Below are positions 34,810 through 42,790 of a stretch of DNA of 64,000 nt, in pieces (the first letter of the stretch is position 1; each line of letters starts with the position of its first letter). The position numbers and the translations under genes were made by a program. Source of the DNA: DATBIS01 sp036556805 (GTDB lineage Bacteria > Actinomycetota > UBA4738 > HRBIN12); NCBI GenBank assembly GCA_036556805.1, contig DATBIS010000005.1:8369-72368 (forward strand), written 5' to 3'. The notes beneath the pieces are model-generated. The model was not told the origin of the DNA, searched no databases, and worked only from the letters and a program-made list of their open reading frames with translations.

Positions 34810-35568
34810 CTACGCGAGGCCCTTCGCGGCCCACGCCTTCGCCGTGAGCTCGAACGGAGCGGCCGGGAGCAACTGCCGACACCGCTCGCGGAGCCGTGCC
34901 CTTCGTTCCTCGTCGAGCGTCGTCACGTGTGCGCCGGCCGGGCCGACGCCGAGCGTGAACGGCGCCCACCACTCGTCGAACGTCGGGTGGCCGACCGTCA
35001 CGGACAGCTGGGTATCGACCACCTCGCGCACGCCGGCCGACTCGAACAGCTCGGCCAGGTGGCCTTCGCGCGCCCCCGCCAGCCCCGACTCGTCCTCGAG
35101 GCCGGGCTCGAGCTCGCGAGCGGCCTCCCAGAAGACGCCGAGCGGACCCTCGCCGCCTGCGTGATCCCAGACGCACGCCGCCACCACCCCGCCGCCGCGA
35201 GTCACCCGCCGCATCTCGCGGAGCCCTTCGACCGGGTCGGTCATGAAGTGGACGACGAGCTGCGCGAGCGCAGCATCGAACGCCGCCGCCTCGAACGGCA
35301 GGTGCTCGGCGATGGCCTGCTGCACCTCGACCCCGGGCTGACGCGATCGCACCGCCGCGACGAAGGTCTCCGACGGATCGACCGCGGACACCGCGTCGGG
35401 CCCGAGTCTCGCCGCCAAGACCGCCGTGAGCGCCCCCGAACCGCAGCCGACGTCGAGCGCTCGATCACCGCCCGCGACCATCGCGAAGTCGGCGAAGCGG
35501 GGCGCGAGCGGCTGGGAGTACCTCCCCATGAAACGGTCGTAGGCGTCCGGCTCGACCTCGAAGCTCAC
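34810..35568 (-). CDS. SAM-dependent methyltransferase (UbiE/Methyltransf_11 type)
   Basis: A 252-residue class I methyltransferase. The SAM-binding motif I is LDVGCGSGALTAVLA, the acidic residue of motif II lies in AVDPSETF, and the LPFEAAAFDAALAQLVVHF region is motif III/post-I. The N-terminus YDRFMGRYSQPLAPRF is common in this subfamily. The methyl acceptor is unknown. GTG 35568 overlaps the TGA of a short upstream frame that starts behind a strong ribosome-binding site. Confidence 0.87.
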   Translation of the reverse strand: MSFEVEPDAYDRFMGRYSQPLAPRFADFAMVAGGDRALDVGCGSGALTAVLAARLGPDAVSAVDPSETFVAAVRSRQPGVEVQQAIAEHLPFEAAAFDAALAQLVVHFMTDPVEGLREMRRVTRGGGVVAACVWDHAGGEGPLGVFWEAARELEPGLEDESGLAGAREGHLAELFESAGVREVVDTQLSVTVGHPTFDEWWAPFTLGVGPAGAHVTTLDEERRARLRERCRQLLPAAPFELTAKAWAAKGLA

Positions 35569-36001
35569 GGGCTTGATCCTAGTGGTCGACGGTCAGGCCA
35601 CGGTTGCGGAGCTCGGCTTGCAGTTCCTCCGGTACCCTGCTTTCCTTCGCTCGAGGTCACCATCTCGGTGCTCCTTTCCCGCGATCGCCCTGCTTCCGGC
35701 GATGCGCTTCCTCATGGGTAGAACGCCGACGGCCTTCATGAGGTTCGCGCCCTGTCGGTGACATGTGTCACAGGTCGCCGGCAAGCCGACGTGGGGTTCC
35801 GTTCGTCGTGGACGCACGAGCGGGTTGCGTTCTCGGGGAAGGAGGACCAGAGTACGAGCCGATGCCCTCGGCTGAGATCTCCCCGCCGCCGGCCTAGAGC
35901 CGGCCCTCACCACATCGGCCGCACAGCCCACGCGTTCGTCGTTTTCGCGGTCTCCGGAATGCGTCCCATCGAACCGGCGCGCGCGCGTGAGAGGAGATCC
36001 C
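35569..36001. other. 433-base region without a convincing gene
   Basis: On the minus strand AAAGGAG is followed by an ATG (35662) and a 31-codon frame ending on the methyltransferase GTG. A different frame of the same strand encodes a more protein-like tail (RVPEELQAELRNRGLTVDH then TAG), so a small gene broken by a one-base shift is possible. At 35751-35774 there is an imperfect inverted repeat with GTGACA and TGTCAC arms, perhaps an operator or a relic of an insertion sequence end. The rest is featureless. Confidence 0.4.
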
Positions 36002-36514
36002 ATGAGTCGTTCGTTTCTCGAACCCGCATTCGCACACCACGTCTGGGCAACGCTTCGCGTGATCGATGCTTGTGTCGATCTGAGCGACGACGAGCTCCAG
36101 ACCAACGTCCCCGGCACGCGTGGACCGATGCTCGCGACGCTTCGCCACGTCGTCGAAGGCGACGCGAACGACCTGTTCATCCTGACCGGCGACCGCGCCT
36201 ACGACGTCGACGTGGAGCCGATGTCGCTCGCCGAGGTCCGCTCGCTGATGGAGCGCACGGGCGCCGGATGGGCGCAGCTCGTTGCCGGAGCGCCCGATCT
36301 CGATGCCGTCGTGCGGGAGATCGACGACACCGATGGTTATCAGCGGTGGGCCCCAGTCGGACTCAGGCTCGCAGGAACGCTGGAGCACGGCATCGACCAT
36401 CGCAGTCAGATCTGTACCGCCCTCACGACGCTCGGCATGGACCCACCCAAGATCGACGTCATGAGCTTCGGCCTGGACGTCGGCCGAGTCCGGGAGAAGA
36501 TGCCGGACTCGTAG
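36002..36514 (+). CDS. DinB-family protein
   Basis: A 170-residue four-helix-bundle protein. The three metal-binding histidines expected in DinB/YfiT proteins are visible: His49 in TLRHVVEGD, and His129 and His133 in TLEHGIDHRSQ. Family members include mycothiol- or bacillithiol-dependent transferases; the substrate is unknown. ATG 36002 has GAGAGGAG 6-13 bases upstream. A second DinB gene lies at 58148. Confidence 0.85.
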   Translation: MSRSFLEPAFAHHVWATLRVIDACVDLSDDELQTNVPGTRGPMLATLRHVVEGDANDLFILTGDRAYDVDVEPMSLAEVRSLMERTGAGWAQLVAGAPDLDAVVREIDDTDGYQRWAPVGLRLAGTLEHGIDHRSQICTALTTLGMDPPKIDVMSFGLDVGRVREKMPDS

Positions 36515-36577
36515 TGCGGTGACCGCGCCGTCCCACGCGACGCGCCGCGGGTCGGCAACATGACGGAACTGGTGGTG

Positions 36578-36598
36578 TATTATGACTGACTAGTCAGT
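36578..36598 (+). promoter_or_regulatory. Promoter and TetR-type operator of the TetR gene
   Basis: TATTAT (36578-36583) is a good -10. Next to it is the perfect 14-bp palindrome ACTGACTAGTCAGT (36585-36598), of the type bound by TetR-family repressors. A bound protein would cover the transcription start, so the TetR gene is probably autorepressed. Confidence 0.65.
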
Positions 36599-36627
36599 TT
36601 ATACGGCCGGAATGGCTGAGGAGGTTC

Positions 36628-37224
36628 GTGCCCCGTCTCGCCGAAGCAGCACGCACGGAACGGCGACAGCACCTGATCGACGCGGGGTGGCGCTGCGCAT
36701 CCGTGCAGGGCTTCCGATCGCTCACCGTCGATGACGTGTGCGCCGAGGCCGGCGTGTCGAAGGGAGCCTTCTACCTCTACTTCGACCAGAAGCAGGACCT
36801 GCTGCTCGCGCTGCTTGAGGACGACGCCGCCGGCGTGGACGCGATCATGCAAGCACTGGAGCGCTCGCGGGCAAGCGGCGTGGAGCGCCTCCGTCGTCTC
36901 GTTCGGGCCGAGCTCGAACGCGGGGACGACATCGCAAGGCTTCAGGTTCGGGCTGATCTTTGGGCCGAGATGTCCTCGAATCCCAACCTTCGGGAGCGGT
37001 TCGCGGAGGTCGTGCGCCGACGCCGACTCGTCTTGCGATCGTGGATCGACGAGGCGATCGAGGCCGGCGAGCTCATCGACATCCCCCCCAACGCTCTCGC
37101 GGCGATCCTACTGGCCCTGGGCGACGGGCTGATGCTCCATGCGGGTCTCGATCCGTCGGGTTTTCGTTGGACGAACGTCAGCCGGGCCTTGGACGCCATC
37201 CTCGAAGGGATTGCTCGCGCATGA
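36628..37224 (+). CDS. TetR-family transcriptional regulator
   Basis: A 198-residue repressor. The N-terminal helix-turn-helix reads TVDDVCAEAGVSKGAFYLYFDQKQDLL, the hallmark of the family; the C-terminal all-helical ligand domain follows. GTG 36628 has GAGGAGG at 36619-36625. It probably binds the palindrome at 36585. It lies 88 bases upstream of the chloride channel gene in the same direction and may control it. The inducer is unknown. Confidence 0.92.
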   Translation: MPRLAEAARTERRQHLIDAGWRCASVQGFRSLTVDDVCAEAGVSKGAFYLYFDQKQDLLLALLEDDAAGVDAIMQALERSRASGVERLRRLVRAELERGDDIARLQVRADLWAEMSSNPNLRERFAEVVRRRRLVLRSWIDEAIEAGELIDIPPNALAAILLALGDGLMLHAGLDPSGFRWTNVSRALDAILEGIARA

Positions 37225-37312
37225 CCGGCCGGCCTTCATGGATCGGATGGGATGGCAGCGTCGTGCGCGTTCCTGTCCACGAGAGCGAGCGCCGATCCGG
37301 CTCCGCGATCGG

Positions 37313-39364
37313 ATGAAGCGAGAGATGCGCTTCCTCGGGCTGGCCTCGGCTCGGTTGCGCCGGGCCGGCTACCTTCGGAAGTGGCTCGTCCTCGGCGTCC
37401 TCATCGGCATCGTCGCGGGCTTCGGAGCGATCGCGTTCAGCGCGGCGCTCCGCTGGGCCACGCACCTGCTGCTGGGCGTCATCGGCGGCTACACGCCTCC
37501 GGCCCCGGCCGGCGAAGGCGCGACGTTGGGCTCGGGCTCCCACTTCACGCGGCCGTGGGCGATCCCATTCGTGGTGGGGCTCGGCGGCCTGGTCTCCGGC
37601 ATCCTTGTCTTCGGCTTCGCGCCAGAGGCCGAAGGTCACGGGACGGACGCGGCCGTCGGTGCCGTCCATCACGGCCCGAAAGGCATCCGCGGTCGGGTCT
37701 CCTTCGTGAAGATCCTGGCCTCCGCCATCACGATCGGCTCGGGTGGTTCCGGAGGGCGAGAGGGGCCCACCGCTCAAATCAGCGCGGGTTTCGGCTCGAT
37801 GCTCGGCCGCTGGCTCGATCTCACGCCGTCCGATGCGAGGATCGCGGTGACGGTCGGCATCGGCTCGGGGATCGGGGCCATCTTCCGCGCACCGCTCGGC
37901 GGGGCGGTGCTCGGGGCTGAGGTGCTCTACCGCGAGGACGTGGAGGCCGATGCCCTCATTCCGTCGCTGATCGCCTCGATCGTCGGCTTTGCCGTGTTCG
38001 GCGCGGCGGAAGGCTTCTCCCCGATCTTCGGCACGACCGGATATCACTTCCACCAACCGGCCGAGCTCATCTACTACGCGGTGATCGGCGTGACGGGCGG
38101 GCTCCTCGGCCGCTTGTACGCGAGGTCCTTCTACGGCCTCGCTCACCTGAATCGAAGGGTGCCGGGGAGCCCGCTGATCAAGCCCGCCGTCGCGGGCCTG
38201 ATGGTCGGCGTCATCGCGCTCGTCGTGCCCGAGGTGCTCGCAACCGGCTACGGTTGGGTGCAGGTCGCGATGACCGGGGCGATCCTCACGCTCCCGTTGT
38301 GGGTGGTGATCGCGCTGCCGTTCGCGAAGATCCTGGCGACCTCGCTGTCCATCGGATCGGGCGGATCCGGCGGCATCTTCGGGCCGGGGATGGTGATCGG
38401 TGGATTCCTCGGGGCCGCCGTCTGGAGGCTTGCGCACGACCTTCCCGCCGTGCCCCATTCGCCCGCTCCGTTCGTCGTCGTCGGCATGATCGCTTGCTTC
38501 GGCAGCATCGCGCACGCGCCGCTCGCCGTGATGCTCATGGTGGCCGAGATGACGGGGACCCTCGAGATGTTGGCGCCCGCCATGGTTGCCGTCGGTCTGG
38601 CGTCGGTGGTGGTTGGGGACGCGACGATCTACGAGAGCCAGCTTCGCAACCGAACCGAGTCTCCGGCGCACCGTTTCCGGTTCGGCCTGCCGCTGCTGGC
38701 TTCCCTTCCGGTCACGGAGGCCATGCGTCCGCCCCGCCTCGTGCTCGCCCAAGACGTGACGGCGCGGGAGGCCTGCGAGCAGCTCGTCGAGCTCGGCCTT
38801 GCGGGAGCGCCGATCGGGGACCGGAGCGGCGTCTATCAGGGCTCGGTGGACGTCGATCTCGTCGCGAGCGCCGATCCCGAAGGGCGCGTGGGCTCACTGA
38901 CCGACGGCCACCACTCGTCCGTGCCGGACGATGCCACCCTCGACGCGGTGGTCGAGATCTTCTCCACGGAACACGTGGCCTGGGTGCCGATCCTGGATGC
39001 CGAGCGACGCATCGTCGGCATCGTGAGCACGGCCGACCTGATCGGAGCCTACCGACACTCGCTCGCCGCGAGCCTTCGAAGCCTCCGCTCGATCTTCTCC
39101 GGATCCATCCTCGTCGAGGGAGAGGTTCGATCCGGCTCCGAGGCCGTGGATCGAACGATCGCCGACGCAGGATGGCCTCCTGGCACGGTCGTGGTCGCGA
39201 TCCAGCGTGGCGAGCAGCTGATCTTCCCCGAGCCGACCACGACGATCCGGGAGGACGACGTCCTCAGCGCGCTCGTGCCGAGCTCGGCGGAGCAACGGCT
39301 TCGCCGCGCTCTTGGAGCCGAGTCGGAACCGGACGAGGGCGCGATGGACGTGCCGATGGTCTGA
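37313..39364 (+). CDS. ClC-type chloride channel/antiporter with CBS pair and RCK_C (TrkA-C) domain
   Basis: A 683-residue protein. The ClC core (about 1-445) shows GSGGSGGREGP with the gating glutamate Glu150, GIGAIFRAPLGGAVLGAEVL, and the second pore motif GSGGSGGIFGPGMVIGG. Two CBS-type repeats follow (PVTEAMRPPRL; WVPILDAERRIVGIVSTADL), and the C-terminal ~90 residues (GTVVVAIQRGEQLIFPEPTT) look like an RCK_C ligand domain. The glutamate suggests a H+/Cl- exchanger. Start ATG 37313 is the best of two close ATGs (also 37325). The CBS and RCK_C parts probably sense nucleotides or ions. Confidence 0.9.
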   Translation: MKREMRFLGLASARLRRAGYLRKWLVLGVLIGIVAGFGAIAFSAALRWATHLLLGVIGGYTPPAPAGEGATLGSGSHFTRPWAIPFVVGLGGLVSGILVFGFAPEAEGHGTDAAVGAVHHGPKGIRGRVSFVKILASAITIGSGGSGGREGPTAQISAGFGSMLGRWLDLTPSDARIAVTVGIGSGIGAIFRAPLGGAVLGAEVLYREDVEADALIPSLIASIVGFAVFGAAEGFSPIFGTTGYHFHQPAELIYYAVIGVTGGLLGRLYARSFYGLAHLNRRVPGSPLIKPAVAGLMVGVIALVVPEVLATGYGWVQVAMTGAILTLPLWVVIALPFAKILATSLSIGSGGSGGIFGPGMVIGGFLGAAVWRLAHDLPAVPHSPAPFVVVGMIACFGSIAHAPLAVMLMVAEMTGTLEMLAPAMVAVGLASVVVGDATIYESQLRNRTESPAHRFRFGLPLLASLPVTEAMRPPRLVLAQDVTAREACEQLVELGLAGAPIGDRSGVYQGSVDVDLVASADPEGRVGSLTDGHHSSVPDDATLDAVVEIFSTEHVAWVPILDAERRIVGIVSTADLIGAYRHSLAASLRSLRSIFSGSILVEGEVRSGSEAVDRTIADAGWPPGTVVVAIQRGEQLIFPEPTTTIREDDVLSALVPSSAEQRLRRALGAESEPDEGAMDVPMV

Positions 39365-39566
39365 CCTGGCGAAACGAGAAGAGCGTGAGCACGCCTCGGG
39401 TGATCGAGGCGGCCGCGGCGGTCACATGAAACTCCCCCTCGAAACACGGTGATGTGGAGGCGCTCGCCCGACGGTGGGCATGCACGCCGTGCTGACACGC
39501 GTTGACCGAAGCGATGGGCGATGTCATCGTCCCCGGGGAGTCGATCTGGCACGGGCAGGGATGATC

Positions 39567-40928
39567 ATGACCGGATTCGATAGTGACCTGGTTCTGCCCG
39601 CTGACCCCGCCTATCACGAGCTACGCAAGAGCTGGAACTCCATGATCGACCGGCGACCCGCGGCGATCGCGCGGTGTCGACAGGTATCCGACGTCGTTGG
39701 GGCGCTCAAGCACGCCGGTCAAGAGGGGCTGGAGGTGGCGGTCCGGGGAGGTGGCCACAGCGTGTCCGGCCTCTCGTCGACCGACGGCGGGATCCAGATC
39801 GATCTCCGCCCGATGAATCGGATCGAGGTCGATCCCGCAGCCAGGCGCGCGCGCGTGCAGGGCGGAGCGCTCATCCGCGACCTGGATCGCGAGACCCATG
39901 CATTCGGTCTTGCGACGACCGGGGGCCTCGTCTCGCACACCGGGGTCGGCGGACTGACCCTGGGTGGTGGCTACGGGGCGCTCGCACGAAGCCACGGGCT
40001 CGCGTGCGACAACCTCGTCGCCGTGGAGATCGTCACGGCCGAGGGCAGGGTAGTGCGAAGCACGGAGAGCGAAGTTCCGGAGCTGCTTTGGGGTCTCCGC
40101 GGTGGCGGCGGCAACTTCGGGATCGTCACGGAGTTCGAGTTCCGACTCCACCCCGTGGAGTGGATCGTGTCGGGTTCGATGGAGTTCGACATCGATCGCG
40201 GAGCGCAGCTGTTCCGCGCCTACCGCGATGTCGCGGCCGACGCAGATCGTCGGTACCTGAGCGCCTTCGATTTCAGCGGAGGTCGCGCCGCGCGTCCCGG
40301 CTCCGGTGAGCCCGCGCTCTCTCCACCTGCCGTCGGGTTGTGGTACACGTTCGTTGGCTCGGATCTCGAGGCGGGTGCCGCGTTCGCCGATGCGCTCCGC
40401 AAGGTTGCCAAGCCCCTTCAGGAGGATGCCGAGGTGAAGGCATATCCTTCCATGCAGGCTGAAGGCGACGAAGGCTCGATGAGACCGGGCCGTCGCCAGT
40501 ACTGGAAGGCCTCCCTGCTCCGGGAGCTCTCCGATGCGATGATCGATGCGTTCTTCGAGCGAGGGGAGCGACTCGTGGGCACGCCATGCTGGCAAGAGGT
40601 CGTTTCCCTCGGGGGCGCCATCTCGGACATCGGTGAAGGCGACACCGCCTACAGCAACCGCGACGCCGCCTTCGACCTCATCGTCGGTGCCTCGTGGGAC
40701 GACCCAGAGGAGGACCAGCTCTCCATGTCGCTCTGCCGGGAGACCTGGCGGCTGATGACGCCATTCTCGAGTGGCGTGTACGTCAACAACCTGGGAGAGG
40801 ATGCTCAAGAGCGGGTCGCTGAGGCCTACGGTGCGAGCAAGCTTGCGCGGCTCGTGACCCTGAAGGACCGGTGGGATCCCACCAACGTGTTCCACCTGAA
40901 CGCCAACATCAAGCCGTCTGCATCCTGA
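39567..40928 (+). CDS. FAD-linked oxidoreductase (berberine bridge enzyme-like)
   Basis: A 453-residue flavoprotein. The FAD-binding segment VAVRGGGHSVSGLS carries the histidine (about 64) that is usually covalently linked to FAD, followed by TGVGGLTLGGGYG and GGGGNFGIVTEFEF. The C-terminal BBE motif is DRWDPTNVFHLNANIKP with an upstream YVNNL. The second linking cysteine of bicovalent members is absent (GGLTLGGG), so FAD is attached through one bond only. It would oxidise an alcohol or sugar with O2. ATG 39567 is preferred over 39561 for its better spacing to AGGG. Confidence 0.88.
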   Translation: MTGFDSDLVLPADPAYHELRKSWNSMIDRRPAAIARCRQVSDVVGALKHAGQEGLEVAVRGGGHSVSGLSSTDGGIQIDLRPMNRIEVDPAARRARVQGGALIRDLDRETHAFGLATTGGLVSHTGVGGLTLGGGYGALARSHGLACDNLVAVEIVTAEGRVVRSTESEVPELLWGLRGGGGNFGIVTEFEFRLHPVEWIVSGSMEFDIDRGAQLFRAYRDVAADADRRYLSAFDFSGGRAARPGSGEPALSPPAVGLWYTFVGSDLEAGAAFADALRKVAKPLQEDAEVKAYPSMQAEGDEGSMRPGRRQYWKASLLRELSDAMIDAFFERGERLVGTPCWQEVVSLGGAISDIGEGDTAYSNRDAAFDLIVGASWDDPEEDQLSMSLCRETWRLMTPFSSGVYVNNLGEDAQERVAEAYGASKLARLVTLKDRWDPTNVFHLNANIKPSAS

Positions 40929-41025
40929 CCCCGATCTCCGACGGATTCGCTCGCCTTGACGCGGTGAGGCTGCGGAGAGGGGATGTGGAGGTCGGGCCCC
41001 CTCGAACCCTCGCCGATTTCACCAG

Positions 41026-41117
41026 CGGAGGCGGACGGGAATCGAACCCGCCTGGGAGCTCTCGCCCCCACTACGGTTTTGAAGACCGCGGGGCCCACCA
41101 GGAACCCTGACGCCTCC
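41026..41117 (-). tRNA. selC: tRNA-Sec (anticodon UCA)
   Basis: On the minus strand the acceptor arm GGAGGCG pairs with CGCCTCC, and the outer GC continues the stem by up to two pairs. The anticodon loop CTTCAAA has UCA (plus-strand tga at 41080-41082). A long variable arm (GGGGGCGAGAGCTCCC) and a T arm GCGGGTTCGATTCCCGT complete a class II tRNA with a long acceptor/T helix, the form found in selenocysteine tRNAs. CCA is not encoded. A minus-strand TATGCT (41130-41125) may be the -10. selA, selB and selD are not in the window. Confidence 0.93.
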
Positions 41118-41232
41118 GCAGCCGAGCATACTCGCGACCCTTAGCCGCCCCTTTACGAAGGGTTGGACGAGCGCTGAGGGCGCCCTCCGCAGACTGCGCG
41201 TAGTACGAGCAGTCGAGAGAAGGAGGGGAGCC

Positions 41233-41622
41233 ATGGTGGGAAGGACGGTTCGGACGATGCTTGCCGGGCTCGTGGTGCTCGCGGCGTTCTCGCTGGCGCC
41301 GACCGCGTCGGCGAAGGCCGCCGACGTGATCAAGGAGGGGTCCTGCAGCGACTCGAGCGACTGGAAGCTCAAGCTGAAGACCGAGGACACCGGGATTGAG
41401 GTTGAGTTCGAGGTGGACTCGAACGTCAACGGCCAGACCTGGAAGGTGAAGATCTTCGAGAACGGCGAAAGGATCTTCAACAAGAACCGCACGACCAAGG
41501 CGCCGAGCGGATCCTTCGAGGTGAAGATCACGGCCGACGACAGGCCGGGCGTCGATCACTTCCGAGGTCGGGCCAAGAACCCCGACACGGGCGAGCTCTG
41601 CGTGGGCAAGGCTCACATCTAG
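41233..41622 (+). CDS. Secreted hypothetical protein, 129 aa
   Basis: A small exported protein: signal peptide (MLAGLVVLAAFSLAPTASA) with a likely cleavage near residue 27, then about 100 residues with two cysteines (GSCSDSSDW and GELCVGK) that could form one disulphide. The sequence alternates charged and hydrophobic residues as in beta-sandwich folds (IEVEFEVDSN, WKVKIFENG, FEVKITADD). No family recognised. AGGAGGGG lies just before ATG 41233. A very strong hairpin ends the transcript. Confidence 0.82.
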   Translation: MVGRTVRTMLAGLVVLAAFSLAPTASAKAADVIKEGSCSDSSDWKLKLKTEDTGIEVEFEVDSNVNGQTWKVKIFENGERIFNKNRTTKAPSGSFEVKITADDRPGVDHFRGRAKNPDTGELCVGKAHI

Positions 41623-41635
41623 GAACAAGCACGGT

Positions 41636-41668
41636 GGGAAGCCCCGGGCCGAAGGCCCGGGGCTTCCC
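41636..41668 (+). terminator. Strong hairpin after the secreted protein gene
   Basis: A perfect 15-bp stem, GGGAAGCCCCGGGCC with its complement, closes a GAA loop 13 bases after the stop codon. It is the strongest terminator-like hairpin in the window. No U-run follows. Confidence 0.8.
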
Positions 41669-41729
41669 GGTGCCCGGCCCGATCATGCCGGTCGGGAGTA
41701 CGCTCCCGGGACGAGCCGGGAGGTGGCGG

Positions 41730-42167
41730 ATGAAGGTCGAACGGACCATCTCGATCGAGCGACCCCCAAGTGAGGTCTTCGATCTCATCTCGGACGTTCG
41801 CAACGACCCCAAGTGGCACACCGACGTCCTGGAGGTGCGATCGTCGACCGGGACCGTCGGCGAGGGGACCGTCTTCCAGGTGAAGGTCAAGCCCTCGATG
41901 GGAGTCTCTCGCGGCACGATGACGGTTGCCCGGTTCGAGCCGGGGCACCTCGTCGAGTTCAGCGGCCGGATGGGGAAGATGTCGCCGACGGTGACGACCA
42001 TCTGCGAACCCGAGGGAACGGGCACCCGCGTCACGCGCCGCGTCGAGATGGTGCCGCCCGGAGTCATGCGGATCATGAGTCCGCTCATGAGCCGGATGAT
42101 CGGCAAGTCGAACGAGGGGTTCCTCGTGAATCTGAAGCGGCTCCTCGAGGGTTCGAACGCCGACTAG
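41730..42167 (+). CDS. SRPBCC-superfamily protein (polyketide cyclase/dehydrase-like)
   Basis: A 145-residue START-like protein. The N-terminus VERTISIERPPSEVFDLISD and the motif NDPKWHTDVLEV are characteristic; the C-terminal long helix is GFLVNLKRLLEG. Such proteins bind a hydrophobic ligand in a deep pocket and may be enzymes or carriers. GGGAGG lies 7 bases before ATG 41730. The gene's stop codon lies inside the operator of the PadR gene, 39 bases upstream of that gene. Confidence 0.83.
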   Translation: MKVERTISIERPPSEVFDLISDVRNDPKWHTDVLEVRSSTGTVGEGTVFQVKVKPSMGVSRGTMTVARFEPGHLVEFSGRMGKMSPTVTTICEPEGTGTRVTRRVEMVPPGVMRIMSPLMSRMIGKSNEGFLVNLKRLLEGSNAD

Positions 42168-42183
42168 TCCATGATGGACTAGT
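42163..42183. promoter_or_regulatory. PadR-type operator, 21-bp perfect palindrome
   Basis: ACTAGTCCAT and ATGGACTAGT flank a central G. The palindrome overlaps the TAG stop of the SRPBCC gene (42165-42167). PadR proteins often bind such long palindromes ahead of their own gene. Confidence 0.65.
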
Positions 42184-42205
42184 ATCCCCGTCGACGGGAG
42201 GGGAC

Positions 42206-42754
42206 GTGGCGTCGAAGGTCGAGGTCGTGGTGCTGGGTCTGCTGGAGGAGGGGGGGCCCGCGCACGGCTACGCGCTGCTCGAGCGATTGCGCGACCGGTC
42301 GATGGGCTTCTGGGTCGAGGTGGGGAAGGCCTCGGTGTATCAGTCCCTCCGACGTCTGGAGCGCGAGGGATTCGTGACCGGGCGCGAGCAGGACGGTGAA
42401 GTCGGCCCCGACCGGCGCGTGTTCCGGATCACGGGTTCCGGGAGGAAGCGTCTCCGCGACGCCGCGACGGAGCTCGCGGGGGACCGCGCACTCTCGGACA
42501 CGACGGCGGGCGCCGCGCTCGGGGTCGCGAACGCCCTCCCCGTCGGAGGACGACGCCGGCTCGCCGAGGCGCGCGAGCAAGCGCTCCGGGACCTCCTCGA
42601 CGCCGTCGGGGCCGAGCGGGACCGGCTCGCGAGCGAACCCGAGTCGGCGAGCGGCACCGCCGACGCGATGCTGGCGCGCGAACAGGCGCTCGCGGAGGCC
42701 GAGCTCGTGTGGCTGCGCGCGTTCCGCCGTTCGATCGGAAACGCCACGCCCTAA
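42206..42754 (+). CDS. PadR-family transcriptional regulator
   Basis: A 182-residue repressor. The winged helix runs from VVVLGLLEEGGPAHGYALLERL through KASVYQSLRRLEREGFV to the wing RRVFRITGSGRKRL. The C-terminal part (about 85-182) is a helical dimerisation domain of the Vir type. GTG 42206 has GGAGGGG upstream. The 21-bp palindrome before it suggests autoregulation. The target is unknown, though the SRPBCC gene is an obvious candidate. Confidence 0.9.
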   Translation: MASKVEVVVLGLLEEGGPAHGYALLERLRDRSMGFWVEVGKASVYQSLRRLEREGFVTGREQDGEVGPDRRVFRITGSGRKRLRDAATELAGDRALSDTTAGAALGVANALPVGGRRRLAEAREQALRDLLDAVGAERDRLASEPESASGTADAMLAREQALAEAELVWLRAFRRSIGNATP

Positions 42755-42778
42755 GGCTTCGGCGTCGGCCTGCCGTTC

Positions 42779-42784
42779 TACGAT
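42779..42784 (+). promoter_or_regulatory. Leaderless-type -10 element TACGAT for the HAD gene
   Basis: TACGAT is followed by exactly 6 bases and ATG 42791. It lies 25 bases after the PadR stop. Confidence 0.5.
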
Positions 42785-42790
42785 GGGACG

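Noticed and set aside
35751..35774. Inverted repeat interpreted as an insertion sequence end
   Set aside because: No transposase, second end or target duplication is visible within several kilobases, so I describe it only as an inverted repeat.
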